A stretch of 64,000 nucleotides of DNA, taken from Artemisia argyi (Eukaryota > Streptophyta > Magnoliopsida > Asterales > Asteraceae). Positions 1 to 10,443 of this stretch are shown piece by piece. Both the position numbers and the translations under genes were made by a program. Each line of letters starts with the position of its first letter. The stretch's first letter is position 1. Location: assembly GCA_030686995.1 (NCBI GenBank), contig CM060686.1, positions 75,591,757 to 75,655,756 on the forward strand. The letters run 5' to 3'. Below the pieces are notes generated by a model. The model saw nothing but the letters and a program-made list of their open reading frames with translations. It did no database searches and was not told the DNA's origin.

Positions 1-767
1 ACCAATTGACGAATTGTCTTCTCCCTAATAGATTTTTCCGCGGTGTAGAATCTTCACCAGCATTTAGTTAACAAGGATCGATTACATAATCTTAGGATGA
101 ACTTCTTTTTGGCAGGTACTTCAGATGCTAAAAACTTGAGAATGTGTTAAGTGAGGGTGAACTTCCTTTTAATTTATTATATGTTAAGCTAGATTGCAAG
201 ACCTGATTTTTCCGTGGTGTAGAACACCAAAAGAAAGGACGAATCCCTGCACGGATCCGTGGATCCTTGGGGTGTTGTGACTAACTTCTGCTTGCCTCTT
301 TAACAATCTATTTAGTCCAATTAAACCAAACTTTTGTAGTGTAACTTGACACAACATGTTATGTACACGATATATTCAAATGGAGGTGTAAAACTATCAA
401 TCATTATTCGATAATCCTTTAGTTCAACAATTCTACACATATTATATATATTGTTTTCAGTGGGTGACTTTTTTGCTGCGTTGTGATGGAGTTTAAAATT
501 TTATATAACGGAATTAAAATCTCATTTAAGTCAAGTTTTGAATTTCTTGCAAATTCAATAATAATTTCAATTAAATATAAGACATAAACATATTTTTCAA
601 TGATAAATTTAAATCGACAGAGCAAGCTTTTCCTCATAACATCAGTTCAGTTATACTTGAGGCTCACATTTGTTTTCTTCTCACTTTTACAAAATAATTA
701 AAATAAACATTAAAATAAAATATTACATAACTTACAATAAAATGTATATATAACACTTAAACCAATT

Positions 768-841
<74 letters not shown>

Positions 842-842
842 T

Positions 843-914
<72 letters not shown>

Positions 915-959
915 TCGGGACTAACAAGAGAAATATAAGAATTAACGTTGCAAGAAATT
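1..959. repeat. Duplicated flanking segment S, copy 1
   Basis: The segment to about 762 is repeated at 42043-42780, with roughly 20-25 mismatches by eye in 700 bp. Both copies sit directly left of the same C-family LTR, so S is flanking DNA duplicated together with the LTR. It carries no long ORF. A short phrase (GATTTTTCCG followed by GGTGTAGAA) recurs near 30 and 207. Positions 763-959 have no counterpart in copy 2. The segment enters from beyond the left edge of the window. Confidence 0.8.
779..913. repeat. (AAT)n microsatellite
   Basis: About 45 units of AAT/TAA with a few interruptions (an AGT, and a GATGTT near 839-845). It lies in S between the duplicated part and the start of the C LTR. 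The second copy of S has a TA tract nearby instead. It is likely a slippage-expanded locus with no coding role. Confidence 0.95.
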
Positions 960-1022
960 TGTTGATATAAATAATACTTGAAAACATTATTAACATTTAT
1001 CGATATCTATATGTTTTGATAA
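960..1022 (+). repeat. C-family LTR, copy 1, first 63 bp
   Basis: The LTR begins TGTTGATATAAATAATAC. Its first 60 bp resemble the start of the R1 LTR (TGTTGGCATGAATATTACGA on the minus strand), including the shared ATGTTTTGATAAT. It is cut at 1022 by the Mutator-like element and resumes at 10444. The last nine bases form the target duplication of that insertion. Confidence 0.75.
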
Positions 1023-1105
1023 GGGTTATTACACACAGAGGTTACTAAAGTTTCCAAAAAATTTGCTTTAAGTTACTATAGTTTTTTTTGGTTCAAAGAG
1101 GTTAC
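1023..1105 (+). repeat. Left terminal inverted repeat of the MULE
   Basis: Matches the reverse complement of 10362-10443 apart from one or two indels in a poly-T run. A looser inverted match continues inward, for example TTAGTCCTTA near 1210 against TAAGGACTAA near 2045, so the full palindromic zone may reach about 200 bp. Confidence 0.85.
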
Positions 1106-1655
1106 CATTGTTTGCGTGACCGGTTGTTTACGTTACTCCATACATTACAATTTATGATAGCAGGTAAAAAGTTACGAAATGATCCTTGTGGGTTGTCGGG
1201 TTTAACAAATTTAGTCCTTAAATTTTTTTTCTCGAATCCCTCCTGTAGGCGACCCGTAACGGGGTTTCCTTACTTTTTATATGTTTTTATCGAATCCTCG
1301 CTTATGTTCTTAATTTTCGTACTCGTTTATCCAGATTTGCATTATTAATGTATCTGTTCTAAAAGTGAAACAATTTGGTTGCTAATTGCAGTGTTGATTG
1401 CTAACTTAGGAAGTGTAGATACATCATTCTGAAGCAATCAAAAGTTCAAGCATTATTAGGCTAGGCTGCCTACTTGTGTTCATTGCTGCCATTTCTTATA
1501 CATTTTGTACATGTATTATATTATGCGTAGGTATATGTGTATATACGTAGGTACATGTACATGTATTATATTGTTCTGTTATATATGGAATTAGGCGTAA
1601 CATATTTGACATTCTTATGCTCAAATTGATTAGGAATACATATAAAGGCTTGTAC

Positions 1656-1752
1656 CTTTGATTTTGACCTCCAATCATTAGACATTTGGTTCTCAGCTCT
1701 GAAAGAGCAAAGTCTGCCTCTTCCTTTGAGTTGAATATGATAAGAGCTTGTC
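1656..1752 (-). pseudogene. Captured exon-like fragment inside the MULE
   Basis: On the minus strand a 97-bp open block is bounded by a pyrimidine-rich stretch ending TAG (acceptor, 1755-1753) and by AAAG|GTACAAG (donor at 1655). It reads ...QALIIFNSKEEADFALSEL and then RTKCLMIGGQNQR. The pattern of a hydrophobic strand, an acidic helix and then a second strand recalls the end of an RRM-like domain. This likeness is weak and I do not name a gene. A second open block at 1806-1905 (minus) also ends at a GTAAGG donor but is not in phase with this one. I infer host gene capture by the MULE. It is probably not expressed as a protein. Confidence 0.45.
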
Positions 1753-2200
1753 CTACAACGAAAGATACATCAACAAAAACAGAAGTTTGAAAATGTCAAA
1801 TTGCCTTACATATATCGGTGAAAGACTAAGAGTATCATAAACGGCTATACTATTGCTAGGTCTTGAATCTGCGGTCTGTTGTATCATCTTTGCGCCAGCC
1901 TTTATATTAAAAACATCGAAATTGGTTATCATGAACATGTGGACAAATTAGTTCCAACGTATTTGATATAATCCAAGATATAACTTATATCGGGTCCTAT
2001 AAATTATCCGCAAAGTACTAACTTTGAAAACATTAATGTCTTCCTAAGGACTAAATTCATTATACCCGCCATGCCACAGAGACCAAAAATGTAAATTAAA
2101 GATAGTGAAAACCTGTTACACCCGGTAGCAAACTTTGGGAGTAACCTAATTAAACGAACACGTTTACATGAGTAACCTAATTAAACGAACCCGTTTACAT

Positions 2201-3892
2201 TGTGGAAAACTAGAAGGGGGGTTGAATAGTTTTCCCTTCTTTTTCATTTTATAAAAGCTTTGTTTCAAATTGTTGATTCAAATTTATTCAATTGTTTGTT
2301 TGGAAAACTTCAATTAGAGTTTAGTATGAAAACAACATATAATCAATATGATCAATTATATATGTAAGCTTTTGGAAAAGCTTAATTTTATGAATGAAGC
2401 TTTGGTCGATCTTTATGTGAATACGTTTTCCTTTTAAAATCTTAAAACGTTTTGTATCAAATTATCTATCAAGTTAAACTTAATATGAGAAGTGTGAATA
2501 ATAATCTATTTGACCATATCATGCAATTATACACACAATCACAATATTAACTACTATGTTCAACACAATCAATCATCACAACTATATAAGCAACAACTAA
2601 GACATGTAGGCAAGCATAGAAGTAAAGCGATAAATGCAAGAACAAATGATAAGAGATAAGAGAAAGGAAATGCAAACCGGACACGATGATTTATAGTGGT
2701 TTGGCTACAAGGACACCTTCCTTGTTCATACTCCACTCCCCGAGTCACCTACTCGAGAGTTTTCTTCACTACTCAACAAGCTCCCTTTTGGCGGAGAAAA
2801 CCGTACACAACTTTTGCTTACACCATTTAACGACACTAAGCTAAATGTCGAGTTCTAATAGTAGCTAGAACCAATCTCACAACACAACTGCGATCACTAC
2901 ACAACTTCTACACAACTTCACGACTTCACGACTTCATCACAACTTCTTCTAAACTTCTTCACGGCTTCACAACTTCTTCACGTCTTCACGACTTCACAAC
3001 TTCATCACAACTTCTTCTAAACTCCACTACTTAATCACACACCTACATCTTCACAACTACATGTCTTCTCCACACTACTACTTCCTTCCACTACTTCTTA
3101 CTCACTCATTAAATCACTACTAAGTAAGATCATCTTGATCTACTTATTACATATACATAACTCACAACTTCACATAAGCACTAACTAGATCCTAATACAT
3201 CTTTGGCTTTATGATAGGGAGGATTCTTCTCTTGTACTTTGAGTGATGAGAAATTGGATCACTTGAAACAAAGATTAATAATCTTATGATCAAAGGGTTT
3301 TAGAAGGATGTTTAGAGAGAGTTGGATCTGAAAATTTTTGTGCAAAAGGTGAGAAAAATTCCAGGTTTGAGGTGGTATTTATAGGGAAAAATTTCTGACC
3401 AAATCTGACAAGGGAGCGTGGCCGGTCCCCTTAATTGTGTGCCGGCCCCCTTAAAATTAAGAGGGCCGCCCTACTGAAACGGCCAGTTTTCTGTCTTTTA
3501 GTGGGGAAAGTTTATTTGGTGAAAAACTAACTGATTTTGGTTAAAAGTTTGAAATCATATATTTAGTATGATTAAAACATTTTTCTTTATTACCAAAAGT
3601 GTTTTTCAAAAATATATAATATGTTTATATAATTAAATAAACTTTGTATTAGTTAATTAAATACCCCTTTGATCATGAGATGTATTAAGCACTTGTTTAT
3701 CCATACCTTAAGTGATTGTTGAGGCAAACTCGAGACGTTGAGATGTCGAGGCTTGTTGACGTAAGAATACATAGAAGAATTGTGATCACAAGTAACTTAA
3801 GCATTTTATGTTATATGTTGTAACTTACATCTTTGTCATATCAAAACATGAAGAGGATGTATAGATTAAATATCGTAATATTCATGCCAACA
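2201..3892 (-). repeat. R1 3' LTR
   Basis: In element sense it starts TGTTGGCATGAA at 3892 and ends TTTTCCACA at 2201. A TATA box (TATAAATA, minus strand) lies at 3376-3383. The cluster of GGCCGGCCC and CCTTAATT motifs at 3418-3486 is just upstream of it. The + strand at 2880-3120 is a low-complexity run of ACAACTTC-type words. Confidence 0.88.
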
Positions 3893-3909
3893 ATCTCCCC
3901 CTTTTTGAT
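3893..3909 (-). other. R1 polypurine tract
   Basis: In element sense this reads ATCAAAAAGGGGGAGAT and directly abuts the TGTTGG start of the 3' LTR, the expected plus-strand primer position. A second purine run (AAAAGGGGGAGAAG) lies near 3971-3984, and GGGGGAGCAT lies near 4103. Multiple PPT-like runs are also seen in C and F. Confidence 0.8.
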
Positions 3910-4491
3910 GATGACAAACTATGTAAACTATAACTTATAGTAAAATGTATAAGTTACTTGTTTACACTTCTTCTCCCCCTTTTGTCGAAGCAAAAAGGTG
4001 GACTCTAAGACGAGACTTATACTATGCTTGAACTCTTGAGATAGAATGTAAAAGGCGAGCTTGCATCATCGTAAGTGAAGCCTTGATCCTATCAACCTCA
4101 ATGCTCCCCCTTGGTGTATGCTCAAAACTAGTTTTGGCTACCAAAGAATCGAGCGGTGAAGTAATCCTTCAAAACAAATTTAGTAAACAAGTGCACATAT
4201 ATATAATGATGATAATAGATATATGCATGAAACTAATAGGGGAACAATATATGGACATATTAGGTATATGCACTAAAAGTATGACACATGCAATTATTAT
4301 TTTAAAAACAATAACCTAAATCCAAAAAAAAAAATTAGAACATAATGCAAAGATTAGAACCTAGGAAAATGTAGGAGAATGAGGAGGGATGAGCGTGAAT
4401 GTAAAGGGAAGGTGATGACAAAGGGTTGACAATTATGGTTTGGATTAATATATCGTTTGACAAGGGTGGATGATAGGGAATCATGGGATTT

Positions 4492-5532
4492 TTAGGTGTT
4501 TTGTTGGGTGACGACCGAAGGTGGATATGTGAAATGAGGTGGTGATGAGTCGACAACACTTGAAGCTTGGATTTCTTCATTGTGTTCTTCACTTGCTAGA
4601 AAGTGGAAATGACGCATTTCGTAATGAAATTCACTTGGATGAAGTGGTGATAACTTTTGGTGGTGGAGACAATTGTGAGTTGATATATTCTTTGATGGAT
4701 GGAGTGGTGTCGTCTTCATTAGTAAGGTCAATGAAGAGTTGTTTTGATGGTATGATGAAAAGTTTTTGTTGGAGATGGTGGTTCTTGGTGGAGGTGACAA
4801 GTGGGTGTTGATATAGTAATTGATTGATGATGATGAGGATGGTATGGAGGAGGTAGAGGTTCGTTGAGTTGATGGTGTTTTGGATGGTGCATTGGGAGCA
4901 CTAGGAGATGAACATAGAGGTGGTGGTGATGGAGTGTTGGTGTAATCTTGAGTCGTCCTAGTGAGTAGATACTCAATCCAATTGAGATGTTCATTGAGGA
5001 CCAAGGTTTGTTTTTCAAGGGAGGTGCAACAAATGCAATTTATGACATGGTTTTCAAGATGGATCAAATTGTTTGATGGAGATGAGTTGGTGGAGGTAGG
5101 TTGTTGATCCAAATTGTGTTGAATAAGATGCAACGCAAGAAGAGCATTAAGCTCATCAGCTTCTTTGAGCTCTTCAACGAACTTTTCATGTTCAGAGGAA
5201 GGTGATGATGGTGGAGTTTGATTGTGATTAGGGATTGAGGTTTGGTCATGAAACTTATGATTCATGTTTGGATGAGATTGATGGTTGTTGTTTTGATATT
5301 GAGTATGATCCTCAAAAGGGTCATTTGGTAGAATTGAATGAGATGAATGTGGAAGTTTATTAGTGAGGGTGATAGTTAGGTTGTCTTGTTGAGCTAAAAG
5401 AGTGGTTTCATTTGGGTGATCATGAAAGCATGATGAAGGTATGGATGAAAGTGATTCTTCATGTGTGGATGGTAGTTTGGATGTTGTATGTGGGGTGATA
5501 ACAATGATGTTAGGTTTGTTGGGAGATGATAT
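4492..5532 (-). CDS. ORFx of R1, uncharacterised accessory protein
   Basis: The frame is open from 5532 to the stop near 4492, about 346 codons. It is rich in Ser, Pro, His, Asn and Thr. Its centre has a conserved helical block with SEHEKFVEELKEADELNALL, then two Cys in NCICC, then LNEHLNWIEYLLTR. The tail is basic and Ser/Pro-rich, followed by a mixed C-terminus. Element C encodes the same block (15497-16848). There the start reads ATG for MSSP, whereas here the matching codon at 5532-5530 is ATA, so translation may start at 5265 (257 aa). A TATA box lies 42 nt upstream of the ATA. I recognise no family. A nucleic-acid or Gag-associated role is only a guess. Confidence 0.6.
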   Translation of the reverse strand: MSSPNKPNIIVITPHTTSKLPSTHEESLSSIPSSCFHDHPNETTLLAQQDNLTITLTNKLPHSSHSILPNDPFEDHTQYQNNNHQSHPNMNHKFHDQTSIPNHNQTPPSSPSSEHEKFVEELKEADELNALLALHLIQHNLDQQPTSTNSSPSNNLIHLENHVINCICCTSLEKQTLVLNEHLNWIEYLLTRTTQDYTNTPSPPPLCSSPSAPNAPSKTPSTQRTSTSSIPSSSSSINYYINTHLSPPPRTTISNKNFSSYHQNNSSLTLLMKTTPLHPSKNISTHNCLHHQKLSPLHPSEFHYEMRHFHFLASEEHNEEIQASSVVDSSPPHFTYPPSVVTQQNT

Positions 5533-5566
5533 GATGGGTTGAATGATGATTTGTGATGAAGAGAGG

Positions 5567-5574
5567 TATTTATA
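5567..5574 (-). promoter_or_regulatory. Putative internal TATA box for ORFx (R1)
   Basis: On the minus strand CACTATAAATACCTCTCTTC sits 42 nt upstream of the presumed ORFx start codon. In C the equivalent ATTATAAATACTCTCATTCC is 41 nt upstream of the ORFx ATG. The same core and spacing in two diverged elements suggest a dedicated internal promoter. Confidence 0.5.
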
Positions 5575-8305
5575 GTGTGATGATTATGTGTTTATGGAAG
5601 GATAGTAGGTGTTGGATTGGCTAGACAAAACGTGTTGGTTTAGGAGGTATGATATTGATTTTTGGTTTCTTTGGGGACATGGAAATGGTGGATAACTCAA
5701 GATTGGTAGTACAAAGGATGACTCGGTTTTGGGTGTGAGGTAGAAGGATATATGTCAGTGAGTGTGATTTCCCTTCCATGCTCATCCGGATATATTATGA
5801 GACTAATATGACCTATCGGAATATGACACTAAGGTTCTCATGAAATAAGGGTGTAGGATCTAAAGGTAAGAAAAATATACCTAGATGAATGATACATATA
5901 GAGTAAAACATGTAGAGGCATACAATCAAATCACATAGGAGCAAATAAACATCTAGAAATAACATATATGCGATATGCCATAAATCTAGGAATGAAAGCA
6001 TCTAATGAGAAGCAAAGTTCATAAAAGTAAGCTTAGCGTTAGGTGCATTTAGGAAGAGCAATTTAATCAAGTTGGAGAATGAGTATGAGACTATTACTAG
6101 TGGTGCTCAATTCAGGCTAAACACGATCATTTTTACGGGTTACACACACCCAACTTCTCACATAGAAGCAATTCAACCGTTAGGTTAAATTGAATTTCTA
6201 GTCAATAGATTCTCCAGTAGTCATTCTCTTTTTAGAAGAAATTGAGTTCCTAAATTCACCTATCGAAGAGTACCAAATATGAAGTTTGCTTGATTCACTA
6301 ATACTTGGCTTAATGTGACTCAAACATCATGTTTTTATGAAGGTAAGTCTACATGATATATTTTACTCACTATCCCAATAGAGATGTGTTAAATGTTAAG
6401 ATAAGAGTAAACGCAAAGTTTTAATCTTTTGTTCATGATTAACCGGTTATTTGGTTTTGATGGCATATTACTTGATAAATGTGCTTGATTTAAGAATGCT
6501 CCTTAGCATATCTTGAAAAATGAATCTCATTAAGATTATTTATCTTAAATGAGATTGTGATTCACAAAAGATATCAAAACTAGACATTTATATATTCTAA
6601 AGCAAATATTATTTTCAATGATTTTTGCCAATGTTATATATCATAATTTAACTAGTATTTGAAACAAAATGAATTTTACATGTTTATGCATTGTGACTAG
6701 TTATTTTTCAATTCTAATAACTTAAATTATTTCAAAAAGAAAAGTGTAGTGCATTATCTTGTAACACAACCATTCATGCTACAAAGAAAATGAAATACAT
6801 ATAATATATAGTGTGTATTGTTCTTAAATATGTATTTTAGCTGGAAGTGATGATTTTAAGTAGTGTGAGCAAAGTTTACATATGTTGTTAGTTTGCTCAT
6901 GTTTGGTTTTTCGGATATGACACATTTATCCATTGCTTTGCAATGTAAATTGCTTGAATATTTCGGATGAAACATCCAAGTCGTCAATCCTACTTCATTG
7001 TATATTTTATGTATGTGTTAAACATGTTATTCTAATATTTTGAACACAACTATTGGACAAGTAGATTCAATATGGCATTGTCAACACAAGTGTGAGTTAT
7101 GATCCAATGCATATTCTTTTCATCTACAAAGGATGTAAATATTTTCATATCAATCTAGTGTGATTGAGTATGTAGATTCAAGACTATCATTTGTTAAAAT
7201 TTGATGTAATCTTGAAACTAAACAAATAACAATCCAATTTCTTGTCCATACTCAAAAACATGTCAATTAGATTTGATGAATATATCAACCATAATTTGAA
7301 TAATGAATTGATATAATATCAAGATCTTTCTTGACCCTCACAAACACTCATTTAAAATAAATAGGCATTTTGATAGTGTGTTCCATTAATCCTAAGATTA
7401 TTTATGAGTGAGATTGGTGAGTGATTGAAATTTGACTTATTACTTCATGATTGTTATAAGTTTTGTTTATGTGAAAAACTTTTCATTGTTACTTATAATG
7501 AACACACTTTAGATTTTGAAAATACTTTTTCTTTTGTATTACTACTAATGTTTTACAAAGATTCAATTTCTCTTATTAAACAACTTAAGGTAAAACAAGG
7601 TAATTTGTTGAAAATATTTAAGTGTGTTGTTAAGAATAGATTAAATTGTTTGAAATATTTAGGTGATTAGATTTAATTTATTTACAAGATGTTTGAGTAA
7701 CATTAAGCCATCTATACCTATATGCAATGCAAACATAATATTGCAATCCTAACGCAAGAAATCTAGCATAAGATCTAGTTAAGTATAAGCCAGAAAACTA
7801 GCTATAAACTAATAGAGTACAAGGCACATATGCGAAGATATTCAAATAGCTAAATTACAAATATCAACGATTAACAAAGTAAAATCACAAATGAGTTCAC
7901 ATAGCACATAAAACACTTGTCGTCGTTTTGTGTATTATATATACCAATGTTTACTTAGCTCGATTTTATTTGAAAATAAAATAGTTTCCTATCCATTTTA
8001 AAATTTAATTAAGATCAATATTTTGAAAACATAAATACTTAATTTTTCAAAGATATATCGACTAGGAATGCCCGACTCGAAGGAAAAGGCAAAATACAAG
8101 TTTTACGTTAAAACAAGACTCAAATTTTTGACCTTCGTGTAGTATTTTAACTTTCTGACTTATTTAAGTTTGTAATGGTTACTTGTAAGTATTTTTAAAT
8201 GAAAGTAGACTCAATTACCTTTAAAACTCCGGGTGGCACGACTTCTACGGAGTTACGGTTAATTTTATATGATTTTTCAAAGTTTCTGAAAAACTGTCGA
8301 ACAGA
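5575..8305. other. R1 interior without recognisable coding
   Basis: This is 2.7 kb of AT-rich sequence between the ORFx promoter and the motif cluster at 8308. Short open frames (5813-6001, 7425-7670) have AT-driven composition and no recognisable motifs. Gag and pol would be expected here in an autonomous copia element, and neither is visible. Confidence 0.6.
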
Positions 8306-8307
8306 CA

Positions 8308-8380
8308 GGCGGACCCCTTAAATTTAAGGGGGCCGCCCAGTATTTAAGGGGGCCGCCCAGACAATTAAAGGGGCCGCCCA
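8308..8380 (-). repeat. Internal GGCCGCCC / TTAAGGGG motif cluster of R1
   Basis: Three copies of AAGGGGGCCGCCCA-like units and one GGACCCCTTAAATTTAAGG unit lie about 285 nt downstream of the primer site in element sense. The same motifs occur in both R1 LTRs (3418-3486, 9878-9946), the C LTR (10777-10860) and C's interior (15243-15324). Confidence 0.75.
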
Positions 8381-8651
8381 TCTGACACTCAAAAATGCAA
8401 TTTTTGTTAAAAATTGTTTTCTGACTATGTGGAAAGGTGTGTAACTTTCTGATTTTAAAAACGAACATATAACACTTGTTTTAAGCATAATCTTATCTCG
8501 AGCTAGTATAATTAGTGTATATAATATCAAAACTAATACAAGTTAATCAACAAAACACTTTTCATATTAAATCCTCCTTAATGGGTAATTTGATACATGG
8601 ATCGTACTCAATTTTTAAAACCATTTGTTTTGAAAATTTGAGTGACCTGAC

Positions 8652-8661
8652 TCTGATACCA
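8652..8661 (-). other. R1 primer-binding site (initiator Met tRNA)
   Basis: In element sense the 5' LTR end TTTTCCACA is followed by AT and then TGGTATCAGAG. This complements the 3' end of plant initiator Met tRNA, the usual primer of copia elements. It fixes the minus-strand orientation. Confidence 0.85.
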
Positions 8662-8663
8662 AT

Positions 8664-10354
8664 TGTGGAAAACTAGTAGGGTTGAATAGTTTTCCCTTCT
8701 TTTTCATTTTATAAAAACTTTGTTTCAAAATGTTGATTCAAATTTATTCAATTGTTTGTTTGGAAAACTTCAATTAGAGTTTAGTATGAAAATAACATAT
8801 AATCAATATGATCAATTATATATGTAAGCTTTTGGAAAAGCTTAGTTTTATGAATGAAGCTTTGGTCGATCTTTATGTGAATACGTTTTCCTTTTAAAAT
8901 CTTAAAACGTTTTGTATCAAATTATCTATCAAGTTAAAATTAATATGAGAAGTGTGAATAATAATCTATTTGACCATATCATGCAATTATACACACAATC
9001 ACAATATTAACTACTATGTTCAACGCAATCAATCATCACAACTATATAAGCAACAACTAAGACATGTAGGCAAGCATAGAAGTAAAGCGATAAATGCAAG
9101 AACAAATGATAAGAGATAAGAGAAAGGAAATGCAAACCGGACACGATGATTTATAATGGTTCGGCTACAAGGACACCTTCCTTGTTCCTACTCCACTCCC
9201 CGAGTCACTTACTCGAGAGTTTTCTTCACTACTCAACAAGCTCCCTTTTGGCGGAGAAAACCATACACAACTTTTGCTTACACAATTTAACGACACTAAG
9301 CTAAATGTCGAGTTCTAATAGTAGCTAGAACCAATCTCACAACACAACTTCGATCACTACACAACTTCTACACAACTTCACGACTTCACGACTTCATCAC
9401 AACTTCTTCTAAACTTCGTCACGGCTTCACAACTTCTTCACGTCTTCACGACTTCACAACTTCATCTCAACTTCTTCTAAACTCCAGTACTTAATCACAC
9501 ACCTACATCTTCACAACTACATGTCTTCTCCACACTACTACTTCCTTCCACTACTTCTTACTCACTCATTAAATCACTACTAAGTAAGATCATCTTGATC
9601 TACTTATTACATATACATAACTCACAACTTCACATAAGCACTAACTAGATCCTAATACATCTTTGGCTTTATGATAGGGAGGATTCTTCTCTTGCACTTT
9701 GAGTGATGAGAAATTGGATCACTTGAAACAAAGATTAATAATCTTATGATCAAAGGGTTTTAGAAGGATGTTTAGAGAGAGTTGGATCTGAAAATTTTTG
9801 TGCAAAAGGTGAGAAAAATTCCAGGTTTGAGGTGGTATTTATAGGGAAAAATTTCTGACCAAATCTGACAAGGGAGCGTGGCCGGTCCCCTTAATTGTGT
9901 GCCGGCCCCCTTAAAATTAAGGGGGCCGCCCTACTGAAACGGCCAGTTTTTCTGTCTTTTAGTGGGGAAAGTTTATTTAGTGAAAAACTAACTGATTTTG
10001 GTTAAAAGTTTGAAATCATATATTTAGTATGATTAAAACATTTTTCTTTATTACCAAAAGTGTTTTTCAAAAATATATAATATGTTTATATAATTAAATA
10101 AACTTTGTATTAGTTAATTAAATACCCCTTTGATCATGAGATGTATTAAGCACTTGTTTATCCATACCTTAAGTGATTGTTGAGGCAAACTCGAGACGTT
10201 GAGATGTCGAGGCTTATTGACGTAAGAATGCATAGAAGAATTGTGATCACAAGTAACTTAAGCATTTTACGTTATATGTTGTAACTTACATCTTTGTCAT
10301 TATCAAAACATGAAGAGGATGTATAGATTAAATATCGTAATATTCATGCCAACA
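8664..10354 (-). repeat. R1 5' LTR
   Basis: A 1,691-bp partner of 2201-3892, with small differences such as AGTAGGG for AGAAGGGGGG at the 8664 end. The TATA box is at 9836-9843 (minus). The GGCCGGCC/TTAATT cluster is at 9878-9946, immediately upstream in element sense. The right edge is flanked by TACAT. Confidence 0.88.
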
Positions 10355-10361
10355 TACATGA

Positions 10362-10443
10362 GTAACCTCTTTGAACAAAAAAAACTATAGTAACTTAAAG
10401 CAAATTTTTTGGAAACTTTAGTAACCTCTGTGTGTAATAACCC
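10362..10443 (-). repeat. Right terminal inverted repeat of the MULE
   Basis: Reverse complement of 1023-1105. It is followed by CTTTGATAATCAC, which resumes the C LTR and carries the second copy of the 9-bp duplication. Confidence 0.85.

Larger units (their letters stand above)
2201..10354 (-). mobile_element. R1: non-autonomous copia-type LTR element carrying ORFx
   Basis: This 8,154-bp element lies on the minus strand. It has LTRs of about 1,690 bp, a 5-bp target duplication TACAT (2196-2200 and 10355-10359), a Met-tRNA primer site beside the right LTR and a polypurine tract beside the left LTR. The interior (3893-8663) contains one credible protein, ORFx. No gag zinc knuckle, protease, integrase or reverse transcriptase is seen. 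The LTRs are nearly identical by eye, so insertion is fairly recent. The LTR resembles that of C in its start, promoter motif cluster and TTTTCCACA end. R1 therefore belongs to the same extended family and presumably depended on an autonomous relative. Confidence 0.85.
1023..10443. mobile_element. Non-autonomous Mutator-like element (Pack-MULE-like), split by R1
   Basis: The ends are about 80-bp, nearly perfect terminal inverted repeats beginning GGGTTATTACACACAGAGG. Flanks are TTTTGATAA (1014-1022) and CTTTGATAA (10444-10452), a 9-bp target duplication with one mismatch, as known for the Mutator superfamily. Without R1 the element is about 1.26 kb (1023-2200 plus 10360-10443). No transposase is visible, so it would need one supplied in trans. 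The interior holds an exon-like fragment. A roughly 31-bp unit (GAGTAACCTAATTAAACG...) is tandemly duplicated at about 2140-2200. R1 inserted at TACAT near the right end. Confidence 0.75.

Noticed and set aside
1088..1348. 86-codon + ORF near the MULE left end
   Set aside because: It spans the terminal inverted repeat zone. The hydrophobic end is AT-driven and no motif is seen.
4539..4811. 90-codon + strand ORF
   Set aside because: It is antisense to ORFx of R1, whose frame is supported by the homologue in C.
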